5,225 nt of DNA, taken from positions 1 to 5,225 of the forward strand of contig JAICKM010000519.1 of NCBI GenBank assembly GCA_025927935.1. Direction: 5' to 3'. This stretch comes from Chloroflexia bacterium (GTDB lineage Bacteria; Chloroflexota; Chloroflexia; QHBQ01; JADMIH01). A model generated the notes under the pieces. The model was not told the origin of the DNA, did no database searches, and saw only the letters and a program-made list of their open reading frames with translations. This document shows, in pieces, positions 1 to 5,052 of the stretch; position 1 is the first letter of the stretch; each line of letters opens with the position of its first letter. Both the position numbers and the translations under genes were made by a program.

Positions 1-2
1 GG

Positions 3-182
3 GCGGATGCGGTAGCAGTGGCGCGCTTCGCCGCGCTGCTCGCCATGCTGGGCCAACGACACCGGTTGATGCTGGCCGACTGGTGGAGCGACACATTGGT
101 CGACTTACGCGATGCGGCTACCATAACAAGCTATCTGCACGGAGGTGCCGATCCGCAGGAAGATAGTGCCACGGATCTCTAA
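3..182 (+). CDS. 3' end of an unrecognised gene (partial)
   Basis: An open frame runs from the left edge to a TAA at 180-182 and gives 59 residues. The visible part holds a helical, Leu/Ala-rich stretch (RFAALLAMLGQRHRLMLADW) followed by WWSDTLVDLRDA and a polar, acidic tail ending SATDL. There is no signal peptide or membrane segment in the visible part, and I do not recognise the family. The third codon positions are mostly G or C, which suits a real high-GC gene, although the last 20 codons are less biased. The stop codon touches the outer repeat of the element that begins at 182. The end may therefore be natural, or the element may have truncated a longer protein. The frame is well supported; the function is unknown. 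Confidence 0.55.
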   Translation, partial: ADAVAVARFAALLAMLGQRHRLMLADWWSDTLVDLRDAATITSYLHGGADPQEDSATDL

Positions 183-186
183 GCTT

Positions 187-198
187 GACTTTGTACAA
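187..198 (+). repeat. 12-mer GACTTTGTACAA, copy L1
   Basis: This is the outermost left copy of the motif, preceded by CTT where the other three copies have CTC. Its distance to the next forward copy, start to start, is 140 bases. The last eight bases, TTGTACAA, form a palindrome, while the GACT half gives the motif its direction. It points into the element, consistent with a protein-binding site at a transposon end. Confidence 0.8.
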
Positions 199-294
199 AA
201 GCAAAACGCCGTGCGTTGCCGGAAGCCAGGTAACTTGCCGCCAAAAGGCGACGGCTACGCACCGCACAACGCCGTACAGGCACTCTTGTTTTTG

Positions 295-339
295 TGCTTG
301 GGACTTATTTGATATGCCCTACACTCGACTTTGTACAAT
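295..339 (+). repeat. Left arm of 45-bp inverted repeat (44/45), includes copy L2
   Basis: The arm pairs with 528-572. The inner 41 bases (299-339) match the complement perfectly, and four further bases extend the arm with one mismatch (298 against 569). It ends in CTCGACTTTGTACAAT, so motif copy L2 lies at 327-338. Read from this strand, or on the right arm from the other strand, the sequence encodes the same chance peptide, AWDLFDMPYTRLCT. The perfect match over 41 bases implies recent duplication or maintained function, because unselected arms would drift apart. Confidence 0.92.
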
Positions 340-527
340 CCCTATCCGGGAAGAAAGAACTAATCTTAGATTGATTAGGATGTCATTCTAGGTCAAATGT
401 ATATAGAATTAGCGAATCTTGGTTCTCTTGATCGCTTATTACGCAAGGGATTCCCGAATCGTTGTTCGTCATCACTAACAAATCATTCCAGAACGAGCTA
501 AGATCAGTCTGTTTTCTCGATTGTAAC
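340..527. other. AT-rich core between the 41-bp arms
   Basis: The core is 188 bases at about 39% GC (73 G or C counted by hand), unlike the GC-rich surroundings. It contains a small hairpin, CTAATC at 360-365 against GATTAG at 373-378, with a seven-base loop. The minus strand has a 48-codon frame from 529 to 383 with no visible ribosome binding site and no recognised similarity. I see no convincing gene here, and the composition suggests that it arrived with the element. Confidence 0.6.
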
Positions 528-572
528 ATTGTACAAAGTCGAGTGTAGGGCATATCAAATAAGTCCCAGGCA
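528..572 (-). repeat. Right arm of 45-bp inverted repeat, includes copy R1
   Basis: This is the complement of 295-339, perfect over 528-568. Motif copy R1 (TTGTACAAAGTC, reversed) lies at 529-540, followed by GAG. The two arms could form a cruciform or stem with a 188-base loop, or serve as a substrate for inversion. Confidence 0.92.
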
Positions 573-637
573 GGACGGCTCCCTACTGGCGGCCAGGCAC
601 ACGGCCACCGGCTTGGGGCCGTTTCACGTCTGTAATA

Positions 638-654
638 TTGTACAAAGTCGAGCT
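638..654 (-). repeat. Outer right repeat, motif copy R2
   Basis: The sequence TTGTACAAAGTCGAGCT is the complement of the left outer end at 182-198 with one mismatch. The 12-mer itself is at 638-649. It lies 109 bases from R1, start to start. Only 15-16 bases are shared with the inner arm (ATTGTACAAAGTCGAG), after which the two diverge. The conserved unit therefore appears to be about 15 bases rather than the whole 41-bp arm. Confidence 0.8.
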
Positions 655-755
655 CATAACGCCTCCTGTCGTACTGCACAACATATTCTACTGAATATAA
701 GAGGCAGTTGTTGCAGCAGATCCTGCGCGTTTTTTCTTCAACGTTTAGTGTATAG
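655..755. other. Spacer with nested small hairpins
   Basis: This stretch of about 100 bases holds a hairpin, ATATTC (683-688) against GAATAT (693-698), with a four-base loop. Around it are imperfect arms, CTGCACAAC (674-682) against GTTGTTGCAG (707-716). A T-rich run, GTTTTTTCTTC, follows at 729-739. This could act as a terminator or be the subterminal part of the element. I see no gene in it. Confidence 0.3.
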
Positions 756-780
756 GTGGAGCAGGCCGTTGTCATTGTCA

Positions 781-1276
781 CAGGCCGGTCCGCTGGGTTC
801 ATCACCCGGCGCCTCTCCCGGCTACCTGCTGCAAGGGCATCCCCCGAATCCGCTTTACCGCCAGTGCGAAATCGGCCTCGCCGGCTTGCCGGGTTTGTTC
901 GCCAGCCCGGCGGCATGGGATCAGGCAGCGCTGCACGCGCCGGGATCCAGAGGGCACTGGCGGAAGGCAGCGACATCTATACCCTGGCGCTCGGCTGGGA
1001 AACCAGCGTTGATCCGGTCAGTACCTGGGATCCGGGCTTTCCCTACGGGAGCACACGCGGGGTGGCCGCGATGAAGGCCGGGCTGGCCGATCATTATTTC
1101 CAGTATCTGATTATCGACGGTTACTATACCAAAGCGCTGAGGAGTGAATTACAGCAGGTGGCGCAAGCGGCCAGCTATCGCCAGGTGTGCGCTCATGGGG
1201 ATGCACTCAGCGGCGGTGCCACCGTGCTGACCCAGGTGTATGCCCTCAACACCGGTCAGCCGCTGGGCGCCGACCG
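781..1276 (+). pseudogene. Frameshifted gene remnant, possibly the C-terminal part of a membrane glycosyltransferase
   Basis: From 939 to about 1260 the frame with codons at 939, 942 and so on reads like a real protein. It includes EGSDIYTLALGW, a run ending STRGVAAMKAGLADHYF, and QYLIIDGYYTKAL, and closes with TQVYALNTGQPL. Upstream of about 940 this frame turns Arg/Pro-rich and implausible. The frame one base away (codons at 721, 724 and so on) reads sensibly there as SPGYLLQGH followed by ASPAAWDQAALHAPG. One lost base near 940 would join them. After 1260 the frame degrades again with no natural stop; another frame gives a TAA at 1274-1276. The extracytoplasmic C-terminal tail of an ArnT/PMT-type glycosyltransferase is a guess from the texture of the residues, not a motif match. 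I see no start codon or RBS. Remnant status is moderately supported; the family is weak. Confidence 0.4.
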
Positions 1277-1317
1277 TAAGCACGCGCCCTGTTCCGTGAA
1301 CTATGTGCTGCGTGCTA

Positions 1318-1384
1318 CGCCCCGCCTGAGCGCGGGGCGCAGCGTGCCGGAAGAGCGCCCCGCCGGGACCACGCTGGCGGGGCG
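1318..1384. terminator. Two tandem GC hairpins sharing CGCCCCGC
   Basis: The first stem is CGCCCCGC (1318-1325) against GCGGGGCG (1332-1339) with a six-base loop. The second is CGCCCCGCC (1356-1364) against GGCGGGGCG (1376-1384) with an 11-base loop. The shared arm sequence lets the two stems exchange partners. Neither is followed by a T run, so a classical intrinsic terminator is doubtful. They sit between the decayed gene and the promoter of the large regulator, where insulation from upstream transcription would make sense. Confidence 0.35.
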
Positions 1385-1419
1385 GAGGAATCGTACTAGC
1401 CGCCGCAGGACCTTTGTAC

Positions 1420-1445
1420 GGGGTTCTACCGCAGTCGTGAACCCC
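1420..1445. promoter_or_regulatory. Inverted repeat just upstream of the promoter
   Basis: GGGGTTC (1420-1426) pairs with GAACCCC (1439-1445) around a 12-base centre. It covers the expected -35 position of the TATACT box at 1456, so a regulator dimer bound here could block or help transcription. Its role as an operator is inferred from position only. Confidence 0.25.
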
Positions 1446-1452
1446 CCGGCTG

Positions 1453-1461
1453 TGATATACT
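1453..1461 (+). promoter_or_regulatory. Extended -10 promoter for the large regulator gene
   Basis: TGATATACT contains TATACT at 1456-1461 preceded by TGA, the TGn extension that can substitute for a good -35. No strong -35 is visible (TCGTGA at 1435-1440 is weak, with a 15-base gap). The box stands out as AT-rich in a GC-rich stretch. Transcription would start near 1467-1469, leaving a leader of about 120 bases before the ATG at 1587. Confidence 0.5.
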
Positions 1462-1474
1462 ACTCCTATCGCCT

Positions 1475-1490
1475 GGGCCGCCGCCGGCCC
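1475..1490 (+). promoter_or_regulatory. GC hairpin at the start of the leader
   Basis: GGGCCG (1475-1480) pairs with CGGCCC (1485-1490) around a four-base loop, followed by TTCT. It lies within about 10-25 bases of the predicted transcription start and could stabilise the 5' end of the transcript or attenuate it. The evidence is positional only. Confidence 0.2.
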
Positions 1491-1576
1491 TTCTGAGCGC
1501 GGCGTGGAGAACCCGTGGCCTGCCGCGACCCCTTGGTCCCGGATTCGTCCGCGCCCTGCGCATCCGCCAGTTACCC

Positions 1577-1580
1577 GGAG
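1577..1580 (+). promoter_or_regulatory. Ribosome binding site that fixes the start at 1587
   Basis: GGAG is followed by a six-base gap and then ATG at 1587. The same frame stays open upstream, with GTG codons including one at 1515. Those lack a comparable RBS, and the added residues do not resemble the family, which begins close to this ATG. Confidence 0.65.
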
Positions 1581-1586
1581 CCGTTT

Positions 1587-4229
1587 ATGCCCACCCCACC
1601 CAGCGCCGTCTACACCGTCCTCCAGGCCGCCCTCGCCGACCCCGCCCCCCCGGACGCCGGGCCCGTCGCCGCTGTCGCCACGCCGCCGGCGCCCCTCGTG
1701 ACCCTCTTATCCCCGCTCGTCACTGCCGCCGGAGGCCATCTCCTCCCCACCCCCGCCGCCGCGCCGTGCGCGGTGTTCCCCACCACTCCGGCCGCCGTGC
1801 GCGCCGCCGTCGCCCTCCAACGCGCCCTCCAGGGGGCCGCCGCGCCCCCCCGCCCCGGCCTGCCGGTGCGCCTGGCCCTGCATCGCGGCCCGCTGGCGAT
1901 CTCGGACGGCTCCCCGGACGGCCCCACGCTCGACCGCCTGGCTCACCTACTCGCGACCGGCCACGGCGGCCAGATCTTGCTGTCCCAGGCGGTCACCCTG
2001 GACCTGGCCCTGACCCCGCCCGCCGGGGTGTTCTTGCGCGATCTCGGTCGCCATCGCCTGGCCGACCTGGCCCTCCCCGAACGCGTCGCCCAGGTCACGG
2101 TGCCGGACCTGCCGGCCGACTTTCCGCCGCTGCGCTCGCTCGACGCCTTCCGCCACAATCTGCCCGTCCACCCGACCAGCTTTGTCGGCCGGAGCACCGA
2201 ACTGGCCACGGTGCGCCTGCGCCTGGCGGACGCCGCCACGGGCGGCCCGCGGCTGCTGACCCTGATTGGCCCCGGCGGCACCGGCAAGACGCGCCTGGCC
2301 CTGCATGCCGCCGCCGCCCACCTCGCTCAGTTCGCCGACGGCGTCCAGCTGGTCGAGTTGGCTCCCCTGGCCGACCCGGCCCTGCTGCCCCAGGCCGTGG
2401 CCGCCGTGCTGGGCGTACGCGAAGAACCCGCGCGTCCCCTGCTGGCGACCCTGATCACCGCCCTGCAGGCCCGCCACCTGCTGCTCCTGCTCGACAACTG
2501 CGAGCACCTGATCTCGGCCGCCGCCGAGCTGACCGCAGCCCTGTTGTCGGCCTGCCCGCGGCTGGTCATCCTGGCCAGCAGCCGCGAAGCGCTCGGCCTC
2601 CCCGGCGAGAGCGTGTTCCGCGTGCCACCGCTGGCCCTGCCCGATCCCCGGACGCCCGCCGAGGCCGGGCGCGACTCGGCAGCCGGGCGGCTCTTCCTCG
2701 ACCGCGCCTGCGCGGTGCGCCCCGATCTGGTCGTCACCGCCGCCGACTCGGCCGCCGTGACCACCATCTGCCGGCGGCTCGACGGCATTCCCCTGGCCCT
2801 GGAATTGGCCGCCGCCCAGGCGCGCGAGTTGCCGGTCGCAGAAATCGCGGCCCGCCTCGACGACCGCTTCCGCTTGTTGACTGGGGGGAGCCGCACGGCG
2901 CTTCCTCGCCAGCAAACCCTGCACGCCCTCATCGATTGGAGCTGGGACCTGCTGCGCCCCGCCGAGCAGCGACTGCTCGCTCGCTTGGGGGTGTTCGTTG
3001 GGGGCTGGACCGCCGCCACGGCCAGCGCGATCTGCGCCGATCCCACGCTGCCCGCCGACGACATTCCCGCGTTGCTGACCCGGTTGGTCAACACGTCGCT
3101 GGTGCTGCGAGACGAGCACGAGGGGGGCATGCGCTATCGCTTCCTGGAAACGATCCGCCAGTACGCCCGCGAAAAGCTGTTTGCCGCCGGCGAGGCGCAG
3201 ACGATCCACGAACGTCATTGCGCCTGGTTTGGGGCCTGGGCAGAACAGACCGCCCCCACGATCTCCTGCTCCCAGGAGCTGAGCGGCTTTGGTCCCGTGG
3301 CGACCGAGCTGGACAACCTGCGCGCGGCCCTGGCCTGGGCGGCCGAAACCGGCGCCGCCGCGACCCTGGCGCAGCTCGTCGTGGCCCTGGGCTGGTTTTG
3401 GGAGATGCGGGGCGCGCTCCGCGAAGGGACGGGCTGGGTGCAGCAGGCGCTGGCCGCGGCGGATCTGCCGGCGCCGGTTCGGGCGCGCGTCTGCTTCACG
3501 GCGGGCCGGCTCGCCTTCCGCCGCAGTGACCCCGGGGAGGGCGGGCCCATCCTGAGCGAGGCGCTAACTACCTTTCGGACCCTGGCCGATCCCCTGTGGA
3601 CGGCCCACACCTTGCTCGCTCTGGGGGCGGTGCACGGCCACCACGGGAGCGAGGGGCAGGTGGATGGCTGGTTCGCGGAGAGCCTGGCCCTGTTTCGGGC
3701 GCTCGGCGACCAGCCGGGCCAGGCCCGCGCGCTCAATCACCTCGGGGAACGGCATCGCTTCCAGGGTCGCCCGACGTCCGCCGCGCCGCTCTACCGGGAA
3801 AGCCTGACCCTCGCGCAGGCAATCAACGACGAGGTGAGCGTCGCCATCGCGGTGGTGAACCTGGGCCACGTAGCGACCCAGCAGGGCGCCGGCGCGGCGG
3901 CGGCCGCCTACTATGCGGAAGGGCTGCAGGTGGTGCAGCGGCTGGGCTATTGGCTGCTGGCCCCGGAAGCCCTGGAAGGGCGGGCGGCGCTGGCCGCCGG
4001 CGCGGGGGCGCCGCTACAGGCGGCGCGGCTGTTCGCGGCGGCCGCCGCGGTGCGGACGGCCCTCGGCACGCCGCTCACCCCCGCGGAGCGCGAGAGCTAT
4101 GAGCCGGCGGTGGCGGCCGCCCAGGCGGGCGTGGATCCGGCGGCGTGGGCGGCGGCGTGGGCCACGGGGGCCCGGCTGGACCTGGAGCAGGCGATCGCGG
4201 AGGCGTGTGCGGCGCTCCCGGCCGCCTGA
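1587..4229 (+). CDS. Pseudo-cyclase / NB-ARC ATPase / TPR signalling protein
   Basis: This is an 880-residue cytoplasmic protein of the adenylate cyclase-like/AfsR-LuxR-type STAND group. Residues 1-190 align without gaps, from memory of the family, with a class III nucleotide cyclase domain (GGH at 49-51, then TGHGGQILLS at 124-133). A linker with PADFPPLRSLD leads into the ATPase. There the Walker A is GPGGTGKT (228-235), the Walker B LLLLLDNCEH ends at 307, the SSRE sensor is at 331-334 and GIPLALE is at 400-406. A winged-helix-like part follows, with ALIDWSWDLL near 451 and RYRFLET at 516-522. Five 40-residue TPR units fill 630-829, then the family tail (LTPAERESYE onward). The cyclase catalytic positions look lost: Ala at 15 and 58, Pro at 54, Asp at 116, His at 120. 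No LuxR helix-turn-helix or other output domain is present. It likely works as an ATP-dependent scaffold or switch; its partner is unknown. Confidence 0.9.
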   Translation: MPTPPSAVYTVLQAALADPAPPDAGPVAAVATPPAPLVTLLSPLVTAAGGHLLPTPAAAPCAVFPTTPAAVRAAVALQRALQGAAAPPRPGLPVRLALHRGPLAISDGSPDGPTLDRLAHLLATGHGGQILLSQAVTLDLALTPPAGVFLRDLGRHRLADLALPERVAQVTVPDLPADFPPLRSLDAFRHNLPVHPTSFVGRSTELATVRLRLADAATGGPRLLTLIGPGGTGKTRLALHAAAAHLAQFADGVQLVELAPLADPALLPQAVAAVLGVREEPARPLLATLITALQARHLLLLLDNCEHLISAAAELTAALLSACPRLVILASSREALGLPGESVFRVPPLALPDPRTPAEAGRDSAAGRLFLDRACAVRPDLVVTAADSAAVTTICRRLDGIPLALELAAAQARELPVAEIAARLDDRFRLLTGGSRTALPRQQTLHALIDWSWDLLRPAEQRLLARLGVFVGGWTAATASAICADPTLPADDIPALLTRLVNTSLVLRDEHEGGMRYRFLETIRQYAREKLFAAGEAQTIHERHCAWFGAWAEQTAPTISCSQELSGFGPVATELDNLRAALAWAAETGAAATLAQLVVALGWFWEMRGALREGTGWVQQALAAADLPAPVRARVCFTAGRLAFRRSDPGEGGPILSEALTTFRTLADPLWTAHTLLALGAVHGHHGSEGQVDGWFAESLALFRALGDQPGQARALNHLGERHRFQGRPTSAAPLYRESLTLAQAINDEVSVAIAVVNLGHVATQQGAGAAAAAYYAEGLQVVQRLGYWLLAPEALEGRAALAAGAGAPLQAARLFAAAAAVRTALGTPLTPAERESYEPAVAAAQAGVDPAAWAAAWATGARLDLEQAIAEACAALPAA

Positions 4230-4237
4230 AAGCCGGG

Positions 4238-4253
4238 GGCGGCGGGCGCCGCC
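4238..4253 (+). terminator. GC hairpin after the large regulator
   Basis: GGCGGC (4238-4243) pairs with GCCGCC (4248-4253) around GGGC, starting eight bases after the stop codon. It is strong but lacks a T run, so it may pause polymerase or protect the 3' end rather than terminate alone. Confidence 0.35.
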
Positions 4254-4343
4254 GCTAGCCGCGCCCAGCCCACGCCCGAGATCCGATCGAACGCCCCCGG
4301 TTCCACTGCCGCGACAACGCGCGATCGCAAGGACCCCACAGAG

Positions 4344-4430
4344 ATGGCGCGCTGGCGCGGTTCCGATTTCATCCGCGTGTGGGCCGCCGCGGGGCCGCCG
4401 CCCGGCGGCCTGGCCGCGATTCTTGGGTAA
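4344..4430 (+). CDS. Possible 28-codon ORF ahead of the VOC gene
   Basis: ATG at 4344 to TAA at 4428-4430 gives a 28-residue peptide starting MARWRGSDFIRVW and ending in a Gly/Pro/Ala-rich stretch, LAAILG. Its stop lies 18 bases before the VOC start codon. The only upstream purine run, CAGAG, directly abuts the ATG, so translation would be weak. It could be a leader peptide or a chance frame in GC-rich spacer; no family is recognised. The rest of the spacer (4254-4343) shows nothing recognisable. Confidence 0.18.
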   Translation: MARWRGSDFIRVWAAAGPPPGGLAAILG

Positions 4431-4433
4431 GAG

Positions 4434-4439
4434 AAAGGA
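4434..4439 (+). promoter_or_regulatory. Ribosome binding site of the VOC gene
   Basis: AAAGGA is followed by nine bases and then ATG at 4449. The purine run GAGAAAGGA is unusual in this C/G-rich spacer and supports the chosen start. No convincing -10/-35 pair is visible between 4230 and 4430, so the promoter may lie further upstream. Confidence 0.6.
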
Positions 4440-4448
4440 TAAATCCGC

Positions 4449-4838
4449 ATGCTTCCGATCTCGCAACTCGACCTGTTTGCGGGCATCCCGGTTGCTGACT
4501 ACGCCGCGGCGCGGCAATGGTACGAACGGCTGCTCGGCGCCCCGCCCACCTTCTTTCCACACGAGACGGAGGCCGTGTGGGAGCTGGCGGAGCATCGGTA
4601 CCTGTACATTGTCCAGCAGCCGGAACACGCCGGCCACGCCCGGCTCACGCTCTTCGTCGCGGACCTCGAGGCGCTCGTCGCGCAGATCGCCGCGCGGGGC
4701 CTCGCCCCCGCACAGCAGGAAACCTACGCCAACGGCGTGCGCAAGATCACGTATCGCGATCCCGATGGCAACGAGATCGGGTTCGGCGGCGCGCCTCCCG
4801 CCCCGGCTGCGGACCCGGGCGGCAGCCGGAGGGAGTAG
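4449..4838 (+). CDS. VOC-fold protein (glyoxalase/bleomycin-resistance superfamily)
   Basis: The 129-residue protein has the two-module beta-alpha-beta-beta-beta layout of the vicinal oxygen chelate superfamily. Module one begins FAGIPVADYAAARQWYERLL (residues 10-29). Module two begins LTLFVADLEALVAQI and ends with the hallmark DPDGNEIGFGG (104-114). At 129 residues it is a normal length for a single-chain VOC subunit, which usually dimerises; it is soluble, with no signal peptide. The usual metal-ligand positions look altered: Phe10 where the first His is common, Arg in the matching place of module two, and Gly111 where a Glu often follows DPDGN. Catalysis by a metal-dependent glyoxalase is therefore doubtful; a ligand-binding or resistance role is possible. 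The last 14 residues are a Pro/Ala/Gly-rich tail. It lies downstream of the regulator on the same strand but 219 bases away. The fold is confident; the substrate is unknown. Confidence 0.85.
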   Translation: MLPISQLDLFAGIPVADYAAARQWYERLLGAPPTFFPHETEAVWELAEHRYLYIVQQPEHAGHARLTLFVADLEALVAQIAARGLAPAQQETYANGVRKITYRDPDGNEIGFGGAPPAPAADPGGSRRE

Positions 4839-4863
4839 CGTACCGGCCGCGCGCCGCCGTACG
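4839..4863 (+). terminator. Hairpin directly after the VOC stop codon
   Basis: CGTAC (4839-4843) pairs with GTACG (4859-4863), and inside it CGGC (4844-4847) pairs with GCCG (4853-4856), with a two-base bulge. It begins at the base after the stop codon. No T run follows, so termination would need another factor. Confidence 0.35.
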
Positions 4864-4873
4864 GGCGGGTTAC

Positions 4874-4918
4874 CGGGGCGCGGCTTGTCTGTTAGGCTTG
4901 CCGGCGGGCCGCGCCCCG
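4874..4918 (+). terminator. 11-bp GC stem with 23-base loop
   Basis: CGGGGCGCGGC (4874-4884) pairs perfectly with GCCGCGCCCCG (4908-4918). The 23-base loop contains TTGTCTGTTAGG, the least GC-rich stretch nearby. With the hairpin at 4839 it forms a double structured region behind the VOC gene. A terminator is the simplest reading; a structured RNA or protein-binding site is also possible. Between 4919 and 5040 I see no gene or clear motif. Confidence 0.4.
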
Positions 4919-5052
4919 TCCGCGTTCATCACCGGTTCTTGTTCCGCCCGCCACTGCGCCCCCGAACGCACGGGGCCACGGCCCGCAGGGGGACCGGCCG
5001 CCCGTCCGTCCGACTCGCGCTCCCCCACCTACTCGCCCGGCCCTGCGTGTTG

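Larger units (their letters stand above)
182..654. mobile_element. Nested inverted-repeat element, MITE-like, no transposase
   Basis: This segment is bounded by near-identical 17-bp inverted ends: AGCTTGACTTTGTACAA at 182-198, and the complement of AGCTCGACTTTGTACAA at 638-654, with one mismatch. Inside lie a second pair of the same motif and a 41-bp perfect inverted repeat (299-339 and 528-568). The core, 340-527, is about 39% GC by hand count, far below the surrounding genes. The two-sites-per-end layout resembles transposon ends that carry several transposase-binding sites. No transposase frame and no clear target-site duplication is visible. It could be a non-autonomous transposon, the residue of an internal deletion, or a nested insertion. 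The family is not identified. The repeats are certain; the mobile nature is inferred. Confidence 0.5.

Noticed and set aside
187..540. Similarity of TTTGTACAAA-type sequences to the core of engineered lambda attB1/attB2 cloning sites
   Set aside because: Only the roughly ten-base core agrees and the flanks differ. Four natural-looking copies within 41-bp repeats are better explained as a native element than as vector sequence.
182..654. CRISPR array or integron attC sites
   Set aside because: The repeats are inverted and unevenly spaced, with no direct-repeat/spacer rhythm. No cas or integrase gene and no recognisable attC core sites are present.
383..976. 197-residue minus-strand open frame and 181-residue plus-strand frame (529-1074) across the repeats
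   Set aside because: Both run through inverted repeats, spacer and the decayed gene, have Arg/Pro-rich texture, lack RBSs and resemble no family. Only the part of the plus frame after 781 is used, as half of the pseudogene.
1410..1420. A fifth copy of the element motif (CCTTTGTACG)
   Set aside because: Only CTTTGTAC is shared, the flanks do not match, and an eight-base match may be chance.
1515..1586. Upstream GTG start adding 24 residues to the regulator
   Set aside because: No RBS precedes GTG 1515, the extra residues match nothing, and ATG 1587 has GGAG at ideal spacing and agrees with the usual family N-terminus.
1947..3218. 423-residue minus-strand open frame inside the regulator gene
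   Set aside because: It is a Gly/Gln-rich shadow frame produced by GC-biased codons on the other strand; the plus-strand frame carries all the domain motifs.
1766..3529. 587-residue plus-strand frame overlapping the regulator
   Set aside because: Its Arg/Pro/Gly-rich product is typical of an out-of-frame reading of high-GC DNA.
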